Notes under the pieces: model-generated
What the model saw: only the letters and a program-made list of their open reading frames with translations
Database searches by the model: none
What the model was told of the DNA's origin: nothing
Program-made: the position numbers and the translations under genes
Source of the DNA: Microthyrium microscopicum
Taxonomy: Eukaryota; Ascomycota; Dothideomycetes; Microthyriales; Microthyriaceae
NCBI GenBank assembly: GCA_010405405.1
Contig: MU004236.1
Location: forward strand, 917,457 to 981,456
Direction of reading: 5' to 3'
DNA: 64,000 bases
In this document: piece by piece, positions 1 to 8,624 of the stretch
Layout: every line of letters starts with the position of its first letter
Position numbering within the stretch: position 1 is the stretch's first letter

Positions 1-366
1 AACAATACGCCAGTGCGTATCGAGCATTGGAATGTAGCTCAGATGGGCGGCCGCACTGTCGCGCGAGTGATCAACAAGAAGGGTGAACCGGAGAAGTTCA
101 TCCCTATATTCTGGTCTGCTCTGGGCCAGCAATTGAGATACTGCGGATCCACGGTTTCGGGAGGCTTTGATGATGTTGTGATCAAAGGCGCGACTAGTGC
201 TGATAAGCCGAGTTGGGTGGCATACTATACACAGGGCGAGACTGTGGTGGCTGTGGCTTCAATGGGTAAAGATCCGGTTATGGTGCAGTCTGCTGAGTTG
301 ATGAGACGGAGCAAGATGCCGACCAAGAAGGAGTTGGAGGATGGTGCTGATGTGCTGTCGTTGTAA
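1..366 (+). CDS. AIF-like FAD/NAD oxidoreductase, C-terminal fragment
   Basis: The reading frame is open from base 1 and ends at a TAA, so this is the last 121 residues of a gene that starts outside the window. The order VRIEHWNVAQ, GRTVAR, then IPIFWS, LRYCG, GFDDVVIKG, YYTQGETVVAVASMGKDP is the characteristic C-terminal (reductase-C) domain of the apoptosis-inducing-factor / AIFM3-type pyridine nucleotide-disulphide oxidoreductases. The family couples NAD(P)H oxidation through FAD, and many members carry an N-terminal Rieske domain; neither the Rieske nor the FAD/NAD domains can be checked here. A GTG at position 13 is only an internal valine codon. The family call is firm; cellular location and substrate are unknown. 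Confidence 0.85.
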   Translation, partial: NNTPVRIEHWNVAQMGGRTVARVINKKGEPEKFIPIFWSALGQQLRYCGSTVSGGFDDVVIKGATSADKPSWVAYYTQGETVVAVASMGKDPVMVQSAELMRRSKMPTKKELEDGADVLSL

Positions 367-839
367 TCTGTTGTTGTAACTTGATGGGTATTGTGAAGAA
401 AAGCATATAAGGCAACGACAATATACGAATATATCACATATTGAGCATTACAATTATGTTTGTACTTACTACCGTAATATCCCCCATTCGCGTCATGTTC
501 TAGTCTCTTGTACTTGATTCGAGATAAACCCACGCTGATCGACTATGGTAATCACTGTCCAAACTGAGTAGGACTGTTGGCATATGGTGATGTCTAGACC
601 ATAGGGGAGTGTAAGCATGATAAGAGTGTACTATTCAATCCAGATAGAGCTAATCAAGTAGTAGTTACAATTCCAAAACCAACGCCGCTGTTTAATTGCA
701 AAGAACTAGGAAAGACGATACCAAAGCTCCAAGCCCATGCATAAGCCCATAAAGTCGTACGAAACGTCTTCAAAATATATTTTTAATTGCTGGCAGAATG
801 TTAGTCACGATCATAGCACATCAATATCAAGGGGCCAAC
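367..839. other. Intergenic, tail-to-tail
   Basis: Region between the stop codons of the AIF-like gene and the minus-strand disordered-protein gene. AT-rich, consistent with two 3' untranslated regions. A 102-codon antisense frame reaching into it from the AIF-like gene has no recognisable protein features. I see no RNA gene. Confidence 0.6.
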
Positions 840-1526
840 TTACAGCAATCCAAGAGTCAAATCACCATGGATCTTCGCCTTCAACTGAACTTCGATGTCA
901 AGGTTCAACTCCAGTCTCAAGCGCAATTGTTCTTTGCCTTCATCCCCACCACCCTCCTCCTTCTTTCCCCCACCAGTCAACCCACCCAACGCCTGTCCAG
1001 CAGTATTCCCCACCTGATTAACCGCATTGCCTGCCGTATTCTGCACCATATCCGTCGCCCCACTCACCGCCTCTCCACCCGGCAAGCCCTCCGCAATCCC
1101 ATCCAACGGCCCACCGCCACTCTTCTCCTGCGTCTGCGTCTGGTTCCCATTCCGCTGTCTCTGGCGCTGCCTATTGCGTCGTCCGCCGCCCACGGCGCTG
1201 ACTTCAGAGGCTGCAACACTCTCTGTGTCTGACGCATCGACGGCACCGCCTCGGCGGCCACGCCCGCGTGATTGGCGGCGGCGCGACTGGGTGCGTGATT
1301 TTGCGGGCTCGGAGGGCGCGGCGGATTCTTCGGCGGCGTCCTCGTCGGGCTCGGGGGTGGCGTCGGGGGTGGGTTGTTGTTGGGCTTCTGGTTTTTTACC
1401 GCCGAGTTTCTTTGGGGTGCGCTTCTCGGTTTTCTTGGAGGCGGATGCGCCGATGCCGCCTTGGGCTTGGGCTTGGCCTTGTCCTTCGGCTCCGAGACTG
1501 GCTTGGGCTTCTTCTGTGTCGGCCAT
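840..1526 (-). CDS. Disordered Gln/Gly/Arg-rich protein with conserved C-terminal beta-patterned module
   Basis: Single-exon 228-residue protein from an ATG at 1526 to a TAA at 840-842. Residues 1-150 are low complexity: Ala/Gln/Gly repeats, a Lys-rich block, an acidic Pro/Glu segment, then an arginine cluster (RRRQSRGRGRRGG). The middle is Gly/Thr/Asn-rich with heptad-like NTAG repeats. The last 28 residues alternate hydrophobic and charged side chains (around NLDIEV, LKAKIHGDLTL) and end exactly at the stop codon. The same module, 20 of 28 identical, ends the divergent neighbour at 2924. I do not recognise a function. The arginine cluster could bind nucleic acid or membrane and the tail looks like paired beta strands with a Gly-Asp turn; both are inference. 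The high-GC coding strand creates several long open shadows on the other strand, which I discount. Confidence 0.75.
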   Translation of the reverse strand: MADTEEAQASLGAEGQGQAQAQGGIGASASKKTEKRTPKKLGGKKPEAQQQPTPDATPEPDEDAAEESAAPSEPAKSRTQSRRRQSRGRGRRGGAVDASDTESVAASEVSAVGGGRRNRQRQRQRNGNQTQTQEKSGGGPLDGIAEGLPGGEAVSGATDMVQNTAGNAVNQVGNTAGQALGGLTGGGKKEEGGGDEGKEQLRLRLELNLDIEVQLKAKIHGDLTLGLL

Positions 1527-2923
1527 TGTGTTATTTGGATGTGGTTGTGATGAGATGGTTGGTTTGGTGTTATTGTTTGGGTAAAAGGGGAAGAGGCGAT
1601 GTTGTTGGGGATGTATGTAAGATGAAGTGTAGAAGGAAGAGAGTTGAGGTGAGGATTTTGAGTTGTAAGGATGTTAAAAGAAGGCACAAGGTTGGAGGGA
1701 GGCAAGGTTGAAAAGCGATCGAGATGGGAGGTGACGCAACGGGAATCAAGACCAAGAACTAAGCAACTCCAAGGATTCCAGCCTCGAGTAGTATGTACCG
1801 TATGTTGCAAAAGCACATTGCTTGACAGGGGGAATACATGTCCGTACTAGGGCAGATGATACAACGTGGAGCGATTCGAGTTCAAAAGTTGGCAGAGTTC
1901 AAATGGTTTGGCTGAATGGAGAAATTATGATGTCACATTGGAATAAACTCCGATGAAATCTCACCTGTTCCAGCCTCGTTGAACAAGGGGGAAGACATAG
2001 TTTGGGGCTTAAGACAGGGGATGTAGGGGCCATGTGCTTGTGTGAACCTTGGAAGTTGATGCAAAGTGTGGGATATTGAAGGCTGGGACAAGTTGGAACT
2101 TGCAGATGAGCTTGGAGTACCTAAAGAACAAAGAGTGGAAATGATACCTAAGCTAAGGGACATATCAAAGGATATTCCACATCATTGGTACATATGTATG
2201 ATATTCGCGTGGCAGTAGTTAGCACAAGTGGTTCACGTTGTGCCGTTTCTAAAGGTCCAACAGCTGTCGCGCTAAGTCCCCGCAAAATACTTGCACACGT
2301 TGTTACTAACAAGAAAAACGTGGAGAGTATATTTAGCAACCAGTAACAATTCATAGCAACTACTCTTATCTTTACCAATACTACCAATAGAACTTGGCGA
2401 CTGTGCTGGAGCTTTTCGACCTTACTACATAACATCGCCAAAATAATTAATCCGACGAACCTATGGCATGTACCAACCTCGTACTAATCATGTGCTCTGG
2501 TGTGTGTGGTATACGCAACTCGGGGCAAAATAAGGTGGCTCGAGGGCGTCGCCGTTGCATTTTGACGTCAGTGGTCTTGTATCCCTGCCATACTATCACA
2601 CCCCCCTGGTCCGGCCAGCCTTGTTCTGATGTATCAGTCCACCAAGTTATGCTACGCCAGCCGGGCAGTAATTCCGACTCTCAAATCCAAGAGTTGGACA
2701 AGTATCAAACAGAGCTTGAGCACCCTTGAACCAACATTCCTAACCTTCCCATGTGCTACTCCACCACGACCTGACCTGATATCCTTTACTTCCTTCCATA
2801 CATTTTCCTCCTACTATCTCCCACTTACTACTCTATCACTCTTTACACTCTATCATCCCCTCCTCTATCACATCTTATACACCTTGCCATCACATCTCAT
2901 ACAGCTCCTCACCAAACACCACC
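1527..2923. promoter_or_regulatory. Shared divergent upstream region of the two module genes
   Basis: 1.4 kb between the two divergent genes that share a C-terminal module. From about 2730 to 2920 the plus strand is strongly pyrimidine-rich, typical of fungal core promoter and 5' leader, and ends in a good start context (CACCATGG). On the other side the sequence just before 1526 is purine-rich on the plus strand, hence pyrimidine-rich for the minus-strand gene. Short open frames inside have no coding character. Confidence 0.5.
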
Positions 2924-3439
2924 ATGGCCGCTGACCCAGTCCTCTCAGACCAAGAAGTCCAATCTGAAGACGACGAACCCAAGCAATTCCGCACTGTCCA
3001 ACAACAAGAAAAGTACGAAAACTTCCTCAAACAAAAGAAACGCGATGACGGTCTGCAATCCAACCGCTCCCGTTCCGCCTCCCGCCGAGCTCGCCGTAAA
3101 CGCATTCAACAAGCTATGGACGACGGCAAGTACATGAAGACCAACAGCCTAGAAGCTCTCGAAGAAGCCGATGCCAACGGTGAACTGCAAAATATGGGCA
3201 TGTTCGAACGCATTGGACCAGATAGCACCAGTATGGACGGACCCGTGACGGCCGCGAGAGCAATGAGAGGCGAGATTCCAATGCGTGGCACAAATCCGAA
3301 TCAGCCGTACATGCAGGAGAAGCCGAAGAGTGATCTGGCGGACCAGGATGGCCTTAAGTTGACGCTGGAGGCGAATTTGGATATTGAGATTGAACTCAAG
3401 GCGAGCATTCGGGGTGATTTGACGCTATCATTGTTGTAA
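2924..3439 (+). CDS. Small charged disordered protein with the same C-terminal module
   Basis: Single-exon 171-residue protein starting in a strong context (ACCATGG). Residues 1-60 are acidic then Lys/Gln/Arg-rich (EKYENFLKQKK, SRSASRRARRKR), suggesting a helical basic stretch. The middle (about 60-140) is polar and unstructured with no known domain. Residues 144-171 alternate hydrophobic and polar residues (NLDIEIELKA, then IRGDLTLSLL) and match the end of the minus-strand neighbour at 840 in 20 of 28 positions, although the DNA has diverged at many synonymous sites. Outside that module the two proteins do not align by eye. Function not recognised; the shared tail at the extreme C-terminus of both suggests a docking or self-assembly element. 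Confidence 0.75.
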   Translation: MAADPVLSDQEVQSEDDEPKQFRTVQQQEKYENFLKQKKRDDGLQSNRSRSASRRARRKRIQQAMDDGKYMKTNSLEALEEADANGELQNMGMFERIGPDSTSMDGPVTAARAMRGEIPMRGTNPNQPYMQEKPKSDLADQDGLKLTLEANLDIEIELKASIRGDLTLSLL

Positions 3440-4470
3440 GTTTCCATCCCTTCTCCTAGAATCCCTTCCTATCACTGCCCGTTTCTCCTACACGCACATA
3501 AGACATACACATGCACTCAACACATATACACTCTCTACACACACATCTCTCGTGTCATTACGATACAGAGATTCCCCACCCCTTGATGATTTCATCACCT
3601 CATATTTTTCAAAGTCAATAATGTCCGGACCATCTCATCCGTCTGACGCCGAGGAACCAGTGAATAACCCCAACCTTGCAGTGCTTGATCGATGGGAAAG
3701 ATGAGCAGTATGCAGTGGGAATCATTTCGAATGCCGGTTCAATATTCCCATTGCTTTGCTCTTGATTATCTGGTGTTGATTTATGGTCCTTTCTAGCTGC
3801 TAGGATATTCTGCATGTTATGGAGTCTAGGGAATCTTTATGAACTCTCACCAATAGGGGTGTGGTATGTCAATGAAATGATCATCAACAACTCTTTTCAC
3901 CCTCTATATTCGGTCTATCGTTTGAGCGGTGAGAGATTCTCTGACTGATGTGGCTCCAGTTCAACATTATTGCCTGATGATTTGTTGCCCAGTATTGGAG
4001 GACTGCTGTCATAAGTGCAGCGACCTTTGTCTGAGGGCCGTCTGTGATCGGTTGCGTCCTTACGATTTGCCAGACCATTTGGAAGTATGGATTGGTGATA
4101 CTACTCTACACTTTTGAAGCTTGAGTTGAGTCGAAGCAAGCAAATCGACACTCATTAACTGATCGGAGCAATCACTGCAGTTTCATCTTGCAGCCTCAAC
4201 AATTGTAGGAAAATAAATCAGACTGAAGACTTCGAAAACAACAAATTGATTCATCAAAGAGGATGGAAAATCACATTTTCGTTGAGATGAATTTTGGAGA
4301 CTCGCACCTCTGACAAGCGTGCTGCAATGACATGTCACCTTTTCATGCCACCCTCCTGCAACGACCTCGCCACATGCACCTACACGCGACATTGCTAAAG
4401 AATTCATCAACTCAAACCTTGGAGCATATCATCGTAAGCAAATATACTCTAAAAAGAGATCACATCAAGC
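3440..4470. other. Intergenic
   Basis: 3' region of the charged-protein gene followed by the upstream region of the ALKBH6-type gene. Contains CA-rich patches near 3490-3550 and is otherwise unremarkable. Several 60-75 codon frames on both strands lack start context and protein features, and I do not call them. Confidence 0.5.
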
Positions 4471-5244
4471 ATGGAACCCGAGACTCGCACGGGATCGACG
4501 TTGGAAAAGTACCGCGTACCTGGTCTTCCAAACTCATTCTTCTACATTTCAGATTTCCTCAGCGACGAAGAATCCACAGCACTACTCGCCAAAGTAAATG
4601 CATAATTTCTCAAAAATAGATCTTGCGCTAATTTATAGCACCAGATTCCGCCCAACCGCTGGACACATCTTAGCCACCGGAGACTCCAAGCCCACCCATC
4701 AACACTAACTACCAACAACACACTCATCGCTGCCCCCCTACCACCATGGCTCACTACACTCCCAGTACGCATCAAAACCCGCTTCAAGGAATACTCTATA
4801 TTTGCAGAAACGAAACACCAGGAGCCAAACCATGTACTCGTCAACGAATACCAACCAGGCCAAGGCATAATGCCGCATGAAGACGGCAACGCATATTCAC
4901 CCGTCGTAGCCACCATAAGTCTCGGCGGCAGCGTGATTCTAGAACTGTTCGAGAAGGATACGCAAGACAATTCATCTCGAACACCCATACATCGCATCCT
5001 ACAGGAACCAGGCTCGTTGCTGGTGACTACCGGGGAGGCGTATGCATCACTGCTCCATGGGATCGCACCAATTGAGATGGACGAGGATTTGGGTCAGGAT
5101 ACGGTTAGTAATTGGACATTACTGGGGAATAAAGCAGTGTTTGAAGGGGGTAGTTGTAGGCGGGTGACGAGAGTTAGTTTGACGTATCGGGATGTGCTTA
5201 AAGTCAGTAAGATTGGAGCGGAAATATTGGGATTGAGAAGATAA
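4471..5244 (+). CDS. ALKBH6: ALKBH6-type Fe(II)/2-oxoglutarate dioxygenase
   Basis: Two exons, 4471-4593 and 4639-5244, joined in phase 0 across a 45-bp GT-AG intron; 242 residues. The N-terminus (YRVPGLPNSFFYISDFLS) and the exon junction running into HQIPPNRWTHLSHRRLQ are typical of AlkB homologue 6. The iron ligands are visible: His121-x-Asp123 in MPHEDGNAY and His181 in YASLLHGI; Arg219 and Arg225 in the RVSLTYR motif match the 2-oxoglutarate-binding arginines of the family. Members oxidatively demethylate alkylated substrates or are stress-response factors; the true substrate of ALKBH6 proteins is poorly defined. The length is normal and no key residue is missing. Confidence 0.92.
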
Positions 5245-5930
5245 GAAAAAATGACTAGTAACACTAAGATCATTACCACTACTGGACTATACCATCAGAG
5301 GACGTTTGGGCTTGGAATCTCATTGGAATGTTATGCTCGGAAGGAAGCATTTCCCAACTTGGCCATGTAGTTCAGTCTGTATGAAACTTGACAGCTCACC
5401 ATCTCTCCCTTGCTCAAAAATAGCCTGTATAGGCCGCTGTCACTGGCCAACTAGTACCTAGTAATCTAGCTGGCACGATCTGCAATCTGTCAAGGTACGC
5501 ATATCTCGCAAGGATATATCCCATTGCCGACTCACCTAGAGAGGAAACCCCCAAGTCTGTGCATCTCTCAATATCAACGTTCTGCTATATCAAAACGCGG
5601 CCTTTTCTTCCCTTTGAAAATTGGCCGCGTTATCTCAAAATGCAAAAGTAACAATGGCGTTTGAACAATATTTTGGTGTTTTGGATGAAAGTCTTTCTCA
5701 TTGCTTTACCAGCAAAAAATATCTAAACAATAGCGCCTACTAATTGTCATGATAACTATGACTTGTCTTGCTCGTCCATAACAAACCAAAAAAAAAGACG
5801 CAATATCTTCTCTATCGCGGCAGATATGGGCTATATATACAAATAATTTCCAGTTCTCGCTTTCCTCATCGCATGCGAATTAACTGGTGAAACAAACTAC
5901 TTCTTCCCCGTCCTCATTTACTCAACAAAT
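5245..5930. other. Intergenic, tail-to-tail
   Basis: Between the stop codons of the ALKBH6-type gene and the secreted Trp-repeat gene. AT-rich with short homopolymers, e.g. an A-run near 5790. No coding or RNA features recognised. Confidence 0.5.
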
Positions 5931-6494
5931 CTACCATCCCCAACCCTTCTGTGCTGGCGCCTGTGGGCTTCCCCAAGCGGGTGGCTTGTTGTTTTGTGGC
6001 TGGTTCCATGTTGGCGGTCTGTTGTTTTGCTGCTGGGCCCAGCCTGGTGCTTGTTGTTGTTGGCTCCAGGCGGGTGCTTGTTGTTGCTGGGCCCAGCCTG
6101 GTGCTGCTTGCTGCTTGGGCGCGCCCCAGCCTTGTGGTTGTGGACCTGGCTGTGGTTGTGCTGGAGCTTGGAGTCCGTGAGGGCCTGAAGAATTCTGTTA
6201 GAATAACGATTCTTGCACGTAGAGAAGGCCAGTGGATTTAGGCCGTGGGAAAGAAAACTTACTGAAGTTGATTCCGTCAACACCGAGATGCCAGTCTGCT
6301 CCAATGGGCTGTTTGCAACCGACTGCGCCAACGGCGATGGAGCATTGTGCGCCTAGACCTGATATGGAGAGTGTCGGGAGTTGGGCTGTGGGACTGGGTT
6401 TTGGTTTTGGGTCAGCGACTGGGGCGGCGGAAACGGCGATGGCTGCCGCAAGGACAGAGATGGTGGAGAAGAGCATCGTGAGTTGTATAAGCAA
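5931..6494 (-). CDS. Small secreted protein with Trp/Gln/Pro repeats
   Basis: Two exons on the minus strand, 6263-6494 and 5931-6184, joined in phase 1 across a 78-bp intron (donor GTAAGT; acceptor AATTCTTCAG). Of the possible acceptors only this one opens the repeat frame, which ends GWGW-stop. 161 residues. Residues 1-24 are a clear signal peptide; translation could instead begin at Met7 (base 6476), giving an even more typical one. A Pro/Lys-rich spacer follows, then a short domain with two cysteines (QCSIAVGAVGC) and HLGVDGINF. The C-terminal half is a tandem array in which Trp recurs every 9 or 11 residues (GWAQQQQAPAW, PPTWNQPQNNKPPAW). No family recognised; likely a cell-wall, matrix or effector-like secreted protein. 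Confidence 0.78.
6030..6110 (-). repeat. In-frame coding minisatellite of the Trp/Gln repeats
   Basis: Imperfect tandem units of about 27-33 bp (core CCAGGCTGGGCCCAGCA on the coding strand) encode the Trp-spaced Gln/Pro repeats. Unit length is always a multiple of three, so copy-number change would keep the frame. Confidence 0.6.
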
Positions 6495-6608
6495 GCTTTT
6501 AATGAGAGACTAGGTTAAACTTGGACGGGTATACACGCTTCTCGTATCGTGAGAGGGAGAGATACTTTGCTTGATGGTTTCTTTTTCGGTCAAGTGATGG
6601 TGTTTGTT

Positions 6609-6616
6609 CTTATATA
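6609..6616 (-). promoter_or_regulatory. TATA box of the secreted-protein gene
   Basis: TATATAAG on the minus strand, about 115 bp upstream of the first ATG at 6494, a usual TATA-to-start spacing for an ascomycete gene with a short leader. TATA-type promoters in fungi tend to drive strongly regulated genes. Confidence 0.45.
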
Positions 6617-7980
6617 TGAGTACTACATGCCAAAAAAGAAATCTTGGGTAATTTCGGAACACTGTTCTATTAAAACCCCCTTCGATAGTGGGCAATAATA
6701 ATTCCCGGACCAAGATACAAACCAATGGTTAATGAGATGTTACAGAGCTTTCATTCAAGGTATTATAGTTGGGATATTGCTATATGGCGGGATCATATCA
6801 CTCTGAGTGTTGAGTCGAGAGATTTCTTGCATTGCTGAATTAAAAATGGGGATCATGCTTTGATTGCCAAGTGAATCTCGATTCTAACTCCAGATGTCGC
6901 CCTTTAATCACTGAAAACCTGGGCGGTTGTAGTATCAAATGGTGATAAGTCCTTCTATTTGCCTCCTCTAGTTTTGGAATCCCGAGTAGCGGTTCTGTGT
7001 AAATATATCAACCCCGATAAGGGCTATTTACAGCTTGATGGTATACCCGTCAATCCCTAAACAGACTGCTAAGTGATAATATGTCCGAAATGGGGCTATT
7101 GAGAACCTCTTGCTTTGCAAAAGGCTCTGTGCGGATATATCATCAGGCTCAAAACAGACATTTTGAGAATACTCTACTTTATTGAAGTGAAGGGTTATTT
7201 TAGGATATACCAAGGTACCAAGGCATCTAGTTCGGCATGAATCTGCCATACAAACTATACGTGGACTACTCTACTAGGCGAAGGCCAAAAACCAACAGAT
7301 CGTGCCTGACAAGGCAAAACTTGCGGCTCTCTGACAGCAAATACCAAGAGGTTTCTTCATCTATCCATCGGGACGTAAACGCCGATATTCAAAATAGGTG
7401 GTCTGAGTGCCGCGGATCGAAATACCATGGACCACTCGGAGCATTTGCATTGATATTGGACAACCGTCGAAAGAGATATCTAGATTCGATTATGTGGTAG
7501 CCGCAAAAAGGGCCGTTCTCAACATAGAATATATTGATGGCGACGATTGACAGTCGAATAAGAATCAGCATGGGCTTATGTACCTGGTCGAATAGTTGTC
7601 GCTTATAGGGCTGTTAGTCAGGGGTCGATTGGACTTGTCTATATCAGGATTATGGATATGGTGTCGATCTAGTAGTTTTTGATTAACCGAACGATTGGAC
7701 CCTAACGTCAAGTCTTGTGCGGCTCAATTCTACCTAGCTTATTCGTACACGATCTACTACATGGATGGACCAAGTGCTCGAATCTGGATCTAAGATGGAC
7801 TGAATTAGGTAGTCCTTGCCTCGATGGTAGAGTCTATAGATAGTTTCAATGTTCAGAACCACGCGATTCTACGAAGAAAGTAATATAGAGAATCCGAATC
7901 CGCGGATTGCTATAAAGATATCTTCAATTGTAGATGGATCTCCCCGGCTTAGCCGATGGTGATATAGTATACGTTATACC

Positions 7981-8048
7981 GAGCAACAGAGCAACAGAGC
8001 AACAGAGCAACAGAGCAACAGAGCAACAGAGCAACAGAGCAACAGAGC
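7981..8048. repeat. 8-bp tandem repeat (AGCAACAG)n
   Basis: About eight nearly perfect copies of AGCAACAG, ending in two degenerate units (CACCAGAG, AACCAG). It lies in non-coding DNA, so length variation should be free; a possible polymorphic marker. Confidence 0.9.
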
Positions 8049-8624
8049 ACCAGAGAACCAGTCTGACTTTCCATGGCTCTTGGAGTTCGCCAAGTCTTCG
8101 GTATCTCCAAAGTGATCCTCAAACTATGCTAACCATGGGATCTCTACGTTGGTGTTTTCAGTTCGGTAGTGGTTCGTAGACTTCTGGAGACGGCAAGATT
8201 GATGGTGTATCAGCACTATCCATAACGTTATACAGTCCTAACCGTCCGCATGGAGGCATCGTTCGTCATGATATACTATCACTGTATAAACAATATCGTA
8301 TCATAGGTCAAAACTTCTGAATGGTGGCAACTTCGCGACATGTAGGACCATGAATTGGGATTACTAGAGATTAGCGACATGAGAAGTGCCGGAATATGAC
8401 CAATCTAATGTAGAAAGACAAGCTTGCGACATAATCTTCGTTCTAGAGTGAATAACATAAAAACATGACCTTCATGCCAAGCAACATGATCGATCTAGAA
8501 GCCTCAGCAGATGAAGTATTATCACTGCTCCCCGAAGAACGTCTATTGCGCAATATCACATCCAAGTCTCCCAAGATACAATCCAGACCGTCAATCAGTC
8601 AAGTCCTCTTCCCCGAAACCCTTT

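Larger units (their letters stand above)
6495..8624. other. Gene-poor 2.1 kb stretch
   Basis: No frame longer than about 87 codons and none with protein-like composition. It holds the promoter of the secreted-protein gene (to about 6730), an 8-bp tandem repeat at 7981-8048, a perfect 12-bp palindrome (AATCCGCGGATT, 7897-7908), and the 3' region of the TTC27 gene after about 8460. I could not recognise terminal repeats, transposase remnants or a tRNA. Confidence 0.5.

Noticed and set aside
1027-1816. Long open frames (185 codons plus strand, 250 codons minus strand) overlapping the disordered-protein gene
   Set aside because: They are Pro/Arg/Cys-rich shadows of a GC-rich coding strand; the 840-1526 frame ends in the conserved module and has the better start.
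5918-6331. 137-codon minus-strand frame across the intron of the secreted Trp-repeat gene
   Set aside because: It reads the repeat in another frame (His/Lys/Ser-rich) and does not carry the signal peptide; the spliced frame gives regular Trp repeats and a clean stop.
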